Positions 7,822 to 17,600 of a DNA stretch of 41,098 bases are shown here, piece after piece (the first letter of the stretch is position 1; each line of letters begins with the position of its first letter). Position numbers and translations under genes: made by a program. The DNA is from a bacterium (GTDB taxonomy: Bacteria > Verrucomicrobiota > Verrucomicrobiae > Opitutales > Opitutaceae): positions 1-41,098 of the forward strand of contig JAJXYI010000366.1 of the NCBI GenBank assembly GCA_021780625.1. The letters are read 5' to 3'. The notes under the pieces were generated by a model. It was not told where the DNA came from. It searched no databases and saw nothing but the letters and a program-made list of their open reading frames with translations.

Positions 7822-10113
7822 GTGAATCCGATTTCAACCTTGCGCGACTTGTTCTTCCCCAGGAAACCCCAGGGGCTGCTGCGCATCACGAGTCGGCCGA
7901 TCGAGTTCCTCGACACGAGCCGCGTGATCGGCGTGCTGATCTTCTTCCTCACGGTCACCTCCATCGTGGTGATCAGCTACGAGGGGGTGAACTCAGCCGA
8001 ACTTCCGGCTTTCCCCGGACAGATCGCCACGGTGAGCGTGCACGCCGACGAGCCTTTCAGCTTCGTGAGCAAGGAGCAGTCGAGGCTTGCACGGGAGCGC
8101 CTGCGAAACCGCCTGCCTCCCGTCTATCGTCTCGAGTTTGGGCCGTTTACTCAGTTCGCGACCCACATCAACGAGCTGCTCGACTCGCTGAAAAAATACG
8201 ATGTGGCTTTCCCAGCCGACTCCCCGTCGCTTGCGAACCGCCATCAGGCCCTCGCCGACATCGTCGACGACTTCAATCGCAAGGGTCCCTATCGGGCGAG
8301 CCTCGAGGATGTCCAGACCCTTCACGATTACGGAGACGCCGCCGCCCGGACCGACCTCGTCAACCGCTGCCTCGACGTCCTGCATGAGATCTACAGCGAG
8401 GGCGTGCACGACCAATCCCTCTCCGCGGACAACGGCGAACCCGGTTCGGTCATGATTTTCCAGATCATGCGACCCGGCGGCGAAATCGTCCAGCGGCCCG
8501 TCCAATCGCTCGAGGAGGCGCTGATCTACCTGCGCGTAAATCTGACGGCAGAGGGCATGCCCCGCCAGCTGTCACTCTCCCTGTTCCGGCTCTTCAGCAA
8601 CGGTCTGACTCCCAACCTCGTCTTCGACCAGGTTGCTTCACAGCGGCGCGAGGCCGAGGCCGTGCGCCAGCTGCGACCGATCACCGTCAACGTCGAGCGG
8701 GGGCAGACGATCATCAAGGCCGGCACGCGTATCACGCCCGAGCAGTACGAGATGCTGCTCGCCCACCGCGATTACTTGCGCGAGCACGGGAATGCGATGA
8801 TCGACCAGGGGCTGCAGCTTTTCGGCCGGGTGATCATGGTGCTCGCGATGGTGGCCGCGTGCGTGATCTACATCCGCATCGAAGACGCCGACACGCTGCG
8901 CAGCAACGGGAGGCTCGCCCTGCTCGCGCTCGTGGTGATCGTGAATCTCGCCCTGGTCCGCCTCACGTACTCGCTGCTGACGGCGGACTTCTTCGTTCAC
9001 AATCCAACCTGGGCGGCGACCCTGCCCTTTCTTGCGCCCACGGGCATGGCGCCCTTGATCGTGGCGATCCTGATCGACGCGGGATCGGGCATCTTCATGG
9101 CGCTGTTCATCTCCCTATTCACCGGAGTGATCTATGGAAACCGCTTTGACGTGCAGGTGATCACCTTCCTCGCGTCGATGGTGGCCATCTCCGGGTGCCA
9201 CTCGGTGCGCCGCCGAAGCAGCGTCGTGCGGGCGTCCGTGGCGGGCGGCCTTGTGGTCAGCTGCGTCACGCTCGCGCTGGGCCTTGTCCAACAGACTCCC
9301 ATGGCGATTCTCGTGCGGCAGATGTCCACCGGACTGGCGACCGGCATGATCACCGGCGTGGCAGTGGTGGGTCTGCTCCCCGTGCTCGAGTCGCTGTTTC
9401 GTCGCACGACCGACATCACCCTGCTTGAACTCACCGACTACAACCATCCCCTGCTGCGTCTGATGCAGTTGGAAACGCCCGGGACCTATCACCACTCCCT
9501 GGTGGTCGCCCAACTTTCGGAAAACGCCGCGGCGGCCATCGGTGCAAATCCGCTCCTCGCCCGCGTCTGCGCCCTCTTCCACGACATCGGCAAGACCCGG
9601 AACCCGGGATTTTTCTCCGAAAACCAGAACGAGGCGTCCAATCCACACGACTCGACCCTGCCCGAGGAGTCGGCGCGAATCATCAAACGACACGTGACGG
9701 ACGGGATCGAGCTCGCCCGGAAACACCGCCTCCCGAAGGCGGTGATGGAGGTGATCCAGCAGCACCACGGAACCACGCTCATCCGATTTTTCTACTCCAA
9801 GGCGTGCCACGCCAAGGCGGAGGGGGCTGTCCCGGTGGACGAGCACATCTACCGCTATGACGGCCCGACTCCGTCGTTCAAAGAGAGCGCGATCATCGCC
9901 CTTGCCGACACGGTCGAGGCCACGGTGCGCTCGCTCAAGCAGATCACGCCCGCAGCCCTGCAGGAGCTGATCAACCGCCTCACGGCCGATCGGATCGATG
10001 AAGGCCAACTCGATCGTGCCCCCCTCACATTCGCCGAACTGGCAAAGGTGAAAGACAGTTTCGCGTCCACGCTCCTCAACATGTTTCACAACCGGATCGA
10101 GTATCCAAAGTAA
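7822..10113 (+). CDS. 7TM-HD family phosphohydrolase (PgpH-like)
   Basis: About 763 residues. An N-terminal membrane helix (VIGVLIFFLTVTSIVVI) is followed by an extracytoplasmic 7TMR-HDED domain (to about residue 330), seven predicted helices (about 335-530), then a cytoplasmic HD domain with TYHHSLVVAQLSE, LFHDIGK, the KRHVTDG block and QQHHGTT. This is the architecture of PgpH (YqfF), which hydrolyses the second messenger c-di-AMP in Firmicutes. The phosphodiesterase activity is therefore inferred, and no c-di-AMP cyclase is in the window. Between phoH and ybeY its position is the conserved one. There is no ATG start: GTG 7822 or TTG 7813 are the choices, and neither has a Shine-Dalgarno sequence. 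Its stop is followed by only three bases before ybeY. Confidence 0.92.
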   Translation: MNPISTLRDLFFPRKPQGLLRITSRPIEFLDTSRVIGVLIFFLTVTSIVVISYEGVNSAELPAFPGQIATVSVHADEPFSFVSKEQSRLARERLRNRLPPVYRLEFGPFTQFATHINELLDSLKKYDVAFPADSPSLANRHQALADIVDDFNRKGPYRASLEDVQTLHDYGDAAARTDLVNRCLDVLHEIYSEGVHDQSLSADNGEPGSVMIFQIMRPGGEIVQRPVQSLEEALIYLRVNLTAEGMPRQLSLSLFRLFSNGLTPNLVFDQVASQRREAEAVRQLRPITVNVERGQTIIKAGTRITPEQYEMLLAHRDYLREHGNAMIDQGLQLFGRVIMVLAMVAACVIYIRIEDADTLRSNGRLALLALVVIVNLALVRLTYSLLTADFFVHNPTWAATLPFLAPTGMAPLIVAILIDAGSGIFMALFISLFTGVIYGNRFDVQVITFLASMVAISGCHSVRRRSSVVRASVAGGLVVSCVTLALGLVQQTPMAILVRQMSTGLATGMITGVAVVGLLPVLESLFRRTTDITLLELTDYNHPLLRLMQLETPGTYHHSLVVAQLSENAAAAIGANPLLARVCALFHDIGKTRNPGFFSENQNEASNPHDSTLPEESARIIKRHVTDGIELARKHRLPKAVMEVIQQHHGTTLIRFFYSKACHAKAEGAVPVDEHIYRYDGPTPSFKESAIIALADTVEATVRSLKQITPAALQELINRLTADRIDEGQLDRAPLTFAELAKVKDSFASTLLNMFHNRIEYPK

Positions 10114-10116
10114 GCC

Positions 10117-10599
10117 ATGCTTCGCTCGGTCTCCATTCATGTCGCCCGTCGGGGGCTCCGCGTCAACGCTCCCAAACTCGAGGCCGCCATCGCCGCGCTC
10201 GACGCGGCCGCCCGGCGATTCCGCGGCGGATGCCCGCCGGGCGAGCTCTCGCTCGCGTTCCTCTCGGACCGCGCGCTCGCCGCGATTCACGGGGACTTCC
10301 TCGACGACCCGACCGAGACGGATGTCATCACGTTCGAGGGCGAATTCGATCTGGGTCAGGCGGGCGAACTCTGCGTATCGGCCGACGCAGCCCTGCGCTG
10401 CACGGGCGGCGGATCGCGGCGCTTCAGCGAGGAACTCACACTGTACGTGGTTCATGGATGGCTGCACCTCGCGGGCTATGACGATCTGAAGCCACGCTTC
10501 AAGCAAGTGATGCGCCGCGCCGAGGCGCGCGCGATGTCACTGCTGCGCGAGCGGCGCCTTCTCGGCGCTTTTTCACTGCCTGCCGTCGGCCGCCGCTAG
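10117..10599 (+). CDS. ybeY: Endoribonuclease YbeY (rRNA maturation factor)
   Basis: This 160-residue single-strand-specific metallo-endoribonuclease acts in 16S rRNA 3'-end maturation and 70S ribosome quality control. The family signature is present: the PTETDVITF substrate-pocket segment, then HGWLHLAGYDD with His113 and His117. The third metal ligand, normally His, is Asp123. Asp at this position also occurs in the GYKD version I recall from Bacteroidota YbeY, so activity is not excluded. The C-terminus (about residues 145-160) is a short Arg/Leu-rich tail. It follows pgpH with the junction TAA-GCC-ATG, which suggests translational coupling, and completes the phoH-pgpH-ybeY module. Confidence 0.93.
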   Translation: MLRSVSIHVARRGLRVNAPKLEAAIAALDAAARRFRGGCPPGELSLAFLSDRALAAIHGDFLDDPTETDVITFEGEFDLGQAGELCVSADAALRCTGGGSRRFSEELTLYVVHGWLHLAGYDDLKPRFKQVMRRAEARAMSLLRERRLLGAFSLPAVGRR

Positions 10600-10625
10600 C
10601 GGCAACGCACCAGGACGGAAGTCCC

Positions 10626-11498
10626 TCAGAGGTGCAGCAGGCGCACCGTCGTGGCCGCCAGAGCCTCCAGGTCCACACCCTGCTCCCGAGCCTCCCTAAC
10701 CAGGCCCGCGATCCCTGGTTCGCCCTCGGAACCTGGATACAAATCCAGGGGAAAATCCGAGCCAAACAGCACGCGCTCGGGCGGAACCACCGCAAAAAAA
10801 CGCCGCCAGATGTCCGGGCCGTAGAGCAATGGAGACGCCGCGGAATCGAAGAACAGATTCATCGCCTCCACCGCCTCCTCGTCTCTCAGCGGCAGGCAGC
10901 CGCCCCAATGCGCGAGGATGAAATTGGTCCCCCGAAACGTACGGGCAAGCCAGAGAAAATCGCGCAGCGGCGTGTCGACACGTCCTGGATACGGTCGTCC
11001 TTGCGGCTCGGTGACATGCAGGTTGACGGGAAGATGAAGCTCGCCGGCCAGCTCCATCGCCGACTGGAAGACGGGATCTGCGACATCGAATCCCTGCGAA
11101 TGGGGACTGAGCTCGCCGAGCCCGCAAAATCCCTGTTCGCGGGCAGAGCGGACAAGCGCGAGGGTCTGGCCCCTCCCCGCGCCCGGATGAAGCGTGGCAA
11201 ACGCGCTCAGCCGATCCGGATGCTCCTTCACGCACCGGGCGTAGAAACGATTCTGCCAGGCGCAGTTTTCAGGAAACTGCCAATACCATCCCTGCAGCAC
11301 GGTGCGTTCGACGCCGGCCTCGTCCATGGCTCGGATCAGGCCCTCCACAGAGGGGAATGCCTGCACGGGCCGGCCGTCCTTGCGGCGCCGCGTGCAAAGC
11401 TGAACCCAGTGCGTCTCAAGATTCGTCGTCCCCCAGGCCACTGGATCGCTATTCGCCTCGTCGGGATACAGGTGAACGTGGGCGTCGATGATTCGCAT
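10626..11498 (-). CDS. Amidohydrolase-family TIM-barrel metalloprotein (amidohydrolase 2 type)
   Basis: The 290-residue protein starts with the metal motif IDAHVHLYP (His-x-His). It also has the VNLHVTEPQ strand, the ILAHWGG histidine and LFGSDFPLD near the end, where Asp is the last active-site ligand. This set defines the amidohydrolase_2 group (ACMSD, gamma-resorcylate decarboxylase and related lactonases or decarboxylases). Whether it hydrolyses or decarboxylates, and what, cannot be told. It is cytoplasmic with no signal peptide. The gene is convergent with ybeY (26 bp between stops) and divergent from the GTP cyclohydrolase II-like gene, from which it is separated by 109 bp that must hold both promoters. 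Confidence 0.85.
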   Translation of the reverse strand: MRIIDAHVHLYPDEANSDPVAWGTTNLETHWVQLCTRRRKDGRPVQAFPSVEGLIRAMDEAGVERTVLQGWYWQFPENCAWQNRFYARCVKEHPDRLSAFATLHPGAGRGQTLALVRSAREQGFCGLGELSPHSQGFDVADPVFQSAMELAGELHLPVNLHVTEPQGRPYPGRVDTPLRDFLWLARTFRGTNFILAHWGGCLPLRDEEAVEAMNLFFDSAASPLLYGPDIWRRFFAVVPPERVLFGSDFPLDLYPGSEGEPGIAGLVREAREQGVDLEALAATTVRLLHL

Positions 11499-11607
11499 GC
11501 GGGGGGTTCGACTTTCGAAGTTTCGTCGGAGAAGTCAGACGGAGCGAGCCCGGAATTCGCACGTTGCGCCCCGTCTTCCCGCGGACATCCTTTTCTCCCC
11601 GCCGCCC

Positions 11608-13179
11608 ATGTCCACGACGCCCGCGCCACTCGATCCCGCCGTCCCGAGCCAGGACTTTTCCTGGTTGGTTGCCGAAATGCAGCACGCGGGGGGCTCCGTG
11701 CTCGCACCGCGGGAGATCACGGATCGCCCCGTGCACGGGCAGACGCTGTTCCTCGCCGAATGTTCGCTCGAGATGCGCTTCGGCACGTTCCGGGCCTATG
11801 TCTTTCAGGACATCATCGACAAACACTACATCATCGCGCTCGCGTTCGGTGACATCGTGAACGCCGCCACGCTTTATACGCGGGTCCATTCGTCGTGCGT
11901 CACCAGCGAAACCCTGCGCGGATGCGATTGCGACTGCGTCCAGCAGCTCGAGGGAGCCCTGCGTCGGATCGCCGAGGCGGGCAGCGGAATCCTGTTCTAC
12001 CTGATGCAGGAAGGTCGCGGAGTCGGATACGTCGGCAAGGCCCGCGATCGCATGCTCGTCCAGGCCTCCCTCGACCAAGTCTCCACGTTTCAGGCTTACG
12101 CGGCGATGGGTCTGGAGAAGGATCATCGGCGGTACGACAACATCGCCCACATCTGCATTCTGCTCGGGATACGGGCTCCTTTCGTCGTCCTGACCAACAA
12201 CCCGGACAAGGTCGACGCCCTGCGTTCGCTCGGGATCGAGGTTGCGCGAACCGAAACGCTCGAGATTGAACCATCCCCCTTCAACCTGGCCTACCTGACT
12301 TCAAAGGCGGCAGCCGGTCATATCCTGACGCGTCCGGGCGCAAGCCGGATCCGGCGCGCGCTGCCTCCGGAACCGGTGGTTCCCTTCAGGCCCCACGCCG
12401 TCGCCAACGCCCAGCGCTTCATCTACGCCGCGAGCTATTTTCTCCCCGTGCGCCCGGTGGACGACGAGATCCTGCTCTCGGAGGAGACGTTCAACGAACT
12501 CTTTCAACGCAGGGAGGCCGATCGCCATCTCGAAGGTCCCCACCCGCTCGTCCAGGGCTACCAGCTCATCCGAGGAAACCGTTTCCTAGTGCACATTAAC
12601 GCGGACAATCTCGCCACCTTCCAGCGTGAGAACCCGCAGGATCCGATCGGCGATCTGCTCAGCACCCCTTACTGGTTCCGCGTCCATGTCTACTACGACA
12701 TCGTGACGAACCAGGATTTCGTCGTGCTCACGCACGGCAGGCCCTGCGCGAGCGACATCCCGGTCGTCCGAATCCAGAGCGAATCGCTCTTCAACCGCTT
12801 CCCGCTCCGCACCGTGGAGAACCGCGACAAATTCATGCAGACGGTCAAACACATCGTCACCTACGGATCCGGCACCGTGCTGCTGCTGCACAACGACGGC
12901 CGCGGCGCGGGCTTCGGCGCCTACGCGACGGATCGAATGCTGACCGAGACCAAACGCGCCGCGAGCACAGACGAGGCCTATCGCCTGCTGGGCGTCGATT
13001 ACGACAGCCGCGACTACGACGCGTGCGTGCTGCTGCTCAAGCAGCATCTTCCCGGCGGGAAAATCCAGATGGTGATGAATTCCCCCGACAGCCTGGTTTC
13101 GAAGACCGAGTACGCCCAGGCGCTCAAGAAACATCACATCGACGTCGAGCGCTGGATCTTTCTGGCCGACGAGGCCTGA
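11608..13179 (+). CDS. Double-length GTP cyclohydrolase II-like protein (tandem RibA domains)
   Basis: The 523-residue protein contains two GTP cyclohydrolase II folds; normal RibA has about 200 residues. The first (about 45-235) keeps the zinc ligands with exact E. coli spacing (Cys97, Cys108, Cys110, plus an extra Cys106), the GTP loop QEGRGVGY and the catalytic Asp172-x-Arg174-x-Tyr176. The second (about 355-520) keeps NDGRGAGFG and Asp466-x-Arg468-x-Tyr470 but reads RIQSESLFNRF where the zinc Cys cluster belongs, so all three ligands are missing. RibA opens GTP for riboflavin synthesis, and related long proteins such as Urc1 act in pyrimidine breakdown. No rib gene is adjacent, so riboflavin function is only possible. 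ATG 11608 was chosen because it fits the RibA-like N-terminus. Confidence 0.82.
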   Translation: MSTTPAPLDPAVPSQDFSWLVAEMQHAGGSVLAPREITDRPVHGQTLFLAECSLEMRFGTFRAYVFQDIIDKHYIIALAFGDIVNAATLYTRVHSSCVTSETLRGCDCDCVQQLEGALRRIAEAGSGILFYLMQEGRGVGYVGKARDRMLVQASLDQVSTFQAYAAMGLEKDHRRYDNIAHICILLGIRAPFVVLTNNPDKVDALRSLGIEVARTETLEIEPSPFNLAYLTSKAAAGHILTRPGASRIRRALPPEPVVPFRPHAVANAQRFIYAASYFLPVRPVDDEILLSEETFNELFQRREADRHLEGPHPLVQGYQLIRGNRFLVHINADNLATFQRENPQDPIGDLLSTPYWFRVHVYYDIVTNQDFVVLTHGRPCASDIPVVRIQSESLFNRFPLRTVENRDKFMQTVKHIVTYGSGTVLLLHNDGRGAGFGAYATDRMLTETKRAASTDEAYRLLGVDYDSRDYDACVLLLKQHLPGGKIQMVMNSPDSLVSKTEYAQALKKHHIDVERWIFLADEA

Positions 13180-13198
13180 GGCATCCGATTCGCACCCC

Positions 13199-13235
13199 AA
13201 AAATACAGCCTCGTCCCTTTCGTAAACGAGGCTGT
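13199..13235 (-). terminator. Intrinsic terminator of the efflux operon
   Basis: A perfect 10-bp stem (ACAGCCTCGT 13205-13214 against ACGAGGCTGT 13226-13235) with an 11-nt loop lies between the convergent RibA-like and TolC genes. Read on the minus strand it is followed by A-TTTTT, the U tract of a Rho-independent terminator. It lies 40 bp after the tolC stop. On the plus strand there is no T tract, so it would work mainly for the tolC side. Confidence 0.85.
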
Positions 13236-13275
13236 CGAAATCAGTCCGCCGCGAGAAGGCGGCGGCAGAAGAAAA

Positions 13276-14619
13276 TCACTTGCTGGTCGCGTAGGTATCG
13301 GCCTCTCCCATCGACGTACGGAGGGTCGCAAGCGCGACATTGTAGCCGTAGAACGAGCTGAGCTGGTTGAGCCGCGCCTGCGTGAGCGCGACCTGGCTGG
13401 TCAGAACATCGAGCTGAGTGGCGGAACCCGCGCTGTAGCGGACGTTGGCCAGACGGAGAGCCTCCTCGGCCTGCTGGACGACCTTGCCGGTCGATTCGAC
13501 CAACTCCCAGGCTTCCTGAAGTGAGGAGAAGGAGCGCCTAACCTGAACCTCGACGTCCAGGGTTGTCTGCTCGAGTGAAAGCTGGGTCTGGTTGAGCACC
13601 GAGCGGGCCTGGGCCACGCGGCCCGCGGTAGCGCGGCCGTCAAAGATGTTCCACTGTCCCTGCACGCCGATGGTCCAGCCCTGATTGCGATCGGACCACG
13701 CGGCATCGGGGCTTCCCATGGCCCAGTTGTAACCCGCGACGGCATCCAGTCGTGGGAAATAACCGGCGCGGGCGACTTTGACGCCTTCGGAACCGGAAGC
13801 CACCAGCTTCTCGATGCGGAGCACCTCCGGACGCTTCTCGCGCGCGGCCTCCAGGGCATCGCTCAGCTGGTAACTTACGGGCGTGCCCACGGCGAGCGTG
13901 CCCACGAATTCGGGGGTCTTGTTCATGTCGGTGCCCCGGTTGGTCACCAGGCCGAGATCCTGGCGCAGCACTTCGATCGAAATTCGGTAATCGTTCCTTG
14001 CCTGAATCAGGGGCGGGCGACCGTTAGCGAGGGCGACCTTGGCCTGGAGCACCTCGAAGTTCGAGGCCGCGCCGGCCTCGAAACGGCTTTCCGCCGTCTT
14101 CAACTGTTCCTCGAGGAGCTTCACATTCTCGTCCTGCACGATGATGCGCTGGCGGTTCAGGAGCACGGCGTAGAAGTCGGTCCTGACCTGAAGAAGCTGC
14201 TGATTGATGACGCTCTGGAGATCCAGCACGGCCGCGTCACGCAGAAGTCGGCTGTTACGGATGGAGGCGGAGACTCCGCCGCCAGCATACAGATTCTCAC
14301 GGGCCTGCAGGCCGATCGCCCAGCTCTGGGATCGCGCGGGGAAGTACTGCGAGATCTCCTTTCTATTGCCGTCGTAGGAGCCGGTTGCCGCGACCTGAGG
14401 GATCTCCTGGGCGCGGACCTCGATTTGAACGCCTTCCTGCTGTTTGATTCGCTCCCGCGCCTCGCGGATCGCGAAATTGTTCTCCAGGGCAAAACGTAAT
14501 GCCGACTGGAGGTCGAGCGTGTCGGGCGCGGGACTCGACTCGGATGCGGGTGCGGCGCTCAGGGCGCCGGCAACCGCGGACGCGAGCAGCGCCGTGCGTA
14601 GGATGTGTCGGAGTTTCAT
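13276..14619 (-). CDS. TolC-family outer-membrane efflux protein
   Basis: ATG at 14617-14619 begins the signal peptide MKLRHILRTALLASAVAGAL, cleaved near APA. The mature protein of about 420 residues has two repeats of the OEP domain (about 45-230 and 245-440) with the coiled-coil helices typical of TolC barrels (LLQVRTDFYAVLLNR, QVALTQARLNQLSSF). It forms the outer-membrane duct through which the RND pump upstream in the same operon exports substrate. An in-frame ATG 63 bp further upstream would precede a poor signal sequence and overlaps nothing useful. The gap to the RND gene stop is 25 bp, so they are co-transcribed. It is the last gene of the operon and is followed by an intrinsic terminator. 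Confidence 0.92.
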   Translation of the reverse strand: MKLRHILRTALLASAVAGALSAAPASESSPAPDTLDLQSALRFALENNFAIREARERIKQQEGVQIEVRAQEIPQVAATGSYDGNRKEISQYFPARSQSWAIGLQARENLYAGGGVSASIRNSRLLRDAAVLDLQSVINQQLLQVRTDFYAVLLNRQRIIVQDENVKLLEEQLKTAESRFEAGAASNFEVLQAKVALANGRPPLIQARNDYRISIEVLRQDLGLVTNRGTDMNKTPEFVGTLAVGTPVSYQLSDALEAAREKRPEVLRIEKLVASGSEGVKVARAGYFPRLDAVAGYNWAMGSPDAAWSDRNQGWTIGVQGQWNIFDGRATAGRVAQARSVLNQTQLSLEQTTLDVEVQVRRSFSSLQEAWELVESTGKVVQQAEEALRLANVRYSAGSATQLDVLTSQVALTQARLNQLSSFYGYNVALATLRTSMGEADTYATSK

Positions 14620-14644
14620 GGCTATATTCTTGGGAAGGTTCCTA

Positions 14645-17600
14645 TCAATGGGTGCCAGCTTCCTGGCCGAGGTTATCGGCAATCACGGGAGCGCGGTCGT
14701 CGGCTTTGTGGTCTTTGGCGATCAACATATAGAGGGCTGGAACAACGAACAGCGTGAAGAAGGTGCCAATTGCCATGCCTCCGACCAACACCAAACCGAT
14801 TGAATTTCTCGCGGCCGCGCCGGCCCCCGTCACCAGCGTGAGCGGGAAATGTCCGGCGATCGTGGCCGCCGTGGTCATCAGCACCGGGCGCAAGCGGGTC
14901 ATCGCAGCCTCATGGACGGCCGCGAGTTTCGCCCTGCCCTGGCGTTGCAGGACGTTCGCAAACTCCACGATCAGAATTCCGTTCTTGGCGATCAGGCCGA
15001 CCAGGGTGACCAGACCGACCTTCGAATAGATGTTCAGGGTCGTTGAGAAATGCGACGTGAAGAAGGGTACGTTCGGATTCGGCATCCGGATGAACGTGAA
15101 GAGCAAGGCGCCGAACAGAGCCAGGGGCACTGAGCCGAGGAGGATGATGAACGGGTCGCGGAAGCTGTTGAACTGCGCCGCCAGCACCAGGAAGATCAGC
15201 GCGAGCGCGAGGCCGAAGGTCATGAAGAACTTGTTTCCGCCCTCCTGCCGCAGCTGGCGCGATTCGCCCGTGTAATCGATCACGTAGCCCTTGGGCATCA
15301 CCTTCTTTGCCTGCGTCTCCAGGAATTTCAGCCCGTCGTCGAGCGAACCCATGTAGACGCCGCTCAAGGTCACCGCATTCAACTGCTGAAAGCGGTTGAG
15401 CGAACGCGGCTGGACGGTGTTCTTGATCGTCGCGATCGTGCTTAGCGGGATGAGTTTTCCGCCGGGACCCGTGACGTAGATCTTCTCGAGCTGCGACGGG
15501 TTCAGGCGGCCGATGCGCTCGATCTGCGGGATCACCTTGTAGCTGCGCCCCTCGATGTTGAACCGATTGACGTAGTTACCGCCGAGCATGGACGAAATGT
15601 CCGCACCGACCTGCTGCAGGTTGAGGCCCATCGCGGCCACCTTATCGCGATCGAACACGATCTCCGATTGCGGCTGGTCGATCTTCGTATCCAGCGTGGG
15701 ACCGTAGGCGAACTTGTGGCTGGCCAGCGCCGCATCGCGGACCTTCTGGGCGATCGCGAGGACCTGGCTGGTATTCGCAGTCGATGCGATGACAAACTCG
15801 ATCGGGAACTGACTGCCGCCAGGGAGCGCCGGAGGGGTCACGGGGAACATCCGAATTCCGGGGATGGCATGCAGCTTGGCGGCGACATCCGGGAGGATCT
15901 GGAAGACCGTCCGTTTGCGCTGGTCCCAGGGCTTCAGCACCATGCCGCCGAAACCGCCGCTGGGGTTCGTGATCTGGAAGGTGAACTTCGTCTCGGGTTC
16001 GCTCATGAACGCCTTGTTGGCGGCGGCCGTGAACTGGCTGGTCTGGTCGAGCGTCGCATTCGACGGCGCGTCGACGATGCCGAAGATCACTCCCTGATCC
16101 TCAGCAGGCGCCAGTTCCTGGGGTGAAAACATCCACAGGAGCGGCACGAGCAAGGTGAGCACGATCCACACGGCGTACACCGCGGAGCGCGCCGAGAGAA
16201 CGTTCGACAGAATCCTGCCGTAGAGGGAACGCACCTTTTCGAAGCCCGCGTTGATGTGGGCGGGCAGCCAGTGATGCTCCGCGTCGGCGGTCAGGAGCTT
16301 CGCCGACATCATCGGGGAAAGCGTCAGTGCGACGACACCCGAGATCAGCACGGCACCGGCCAGGGTGAACGCGAATTCCCGGAAGAGCGAACCGGTGAGC
16401 CCGCCCTGCAACCCGATCGGCGCGTACACAGCCGCAAGCGTGAGCGTCATCGCTATGATCGGGCCGACGAGTTCTCGCGCACCCAGGATCGCCGACTCGT
16501 AGGGCGTTCGTCCCGCCCGCAAATGTCGCTCGACGTTCTCGACGACGACGATCGCGTCGTCGACGACCAGACCCACCGAGAGCACGATGGCGAGCAGCGT
16601 GAGCAGGTTGATCGTGAAGCCGAAGGCCTGCATGAGGAACACACCGCCTATCAGCGATACGGGGATCGCGACGATGGGGACCAGCACGGACCTGAACGAC
16701 CCGAGGAACAGGAAGATGATCACCATCACGATGACGAGGGTCTCGAGCAGCGTGTCGACCACCTCGTGAATGGCGTTGTTGATGTAGTCGGTGGCATCAT
16801 ACGCGATGGTCGCCTTGATGCCGGTGGGCAGCTCTTTCTGGATCTGCGCCATCTCGGTGCGGATGCGCTTGACCACGTCGATGGAGTTGGCGTTGGGCAG
16901 CGTATAGATGCCCATGAACACGGCGGTCTGGCCCGAGTAATGCACGCTCGTGTCGTAGCTCTCGGCGCCGAGGCTCACGTCGGCGATGTCCTCGAGGCGC
17001 ACGACCGCACCGTCCTTCTCGCGCACGACAAGGCGCTTGAAGTCCCTTACGGACCGCAGGTCGGTGTTCGCGGTGAGATTCACCTGGATCAGCGAACCCT
17101 TGGTCATGCCCGGGGCGGAGAGGTAGTTGTTGGAGGCCAGCGCCTGGCGGACGTCGGAGGCGCTTATGTTGTAGGCCGCCATGCGGTCCGGCTTAAGCCA
17201 GGCACGCAGCGCGAAGGTGCGGGCGCCGAGGATGTCGGCGCGCTGCACGCCTGGGACGGCGGTCAGGCGCGGTTGTACGGCGCGCACCAGATAGTCGGTG
17301 ATTTCGTTCTGCCGAAGGATGTTCGACGAGAAGCTCAGGTAGGCCGAGGCGAAGGACGAATCGGCGGATTCGACGTTGATCACCGGAATCTGGGCGTCCG
17401 GCGGCAGGTCGCCGCGCACCTGGTCAACCTTCGAGCTGATTTCGGCCAGCGCCTTGGTCGGATCGTAATTGAGCTTCAGGCGGACTGTGATCGTCGAGAG
17501 CCCCTGGGAGCTCTGCGACTGCATGTAGTCGATGCCGTCGGCGGCCGCGATCGCGCGTTCCAGGGGAGTCGTGATGAAGCCGCGGACAAGGTCGGCGCTG

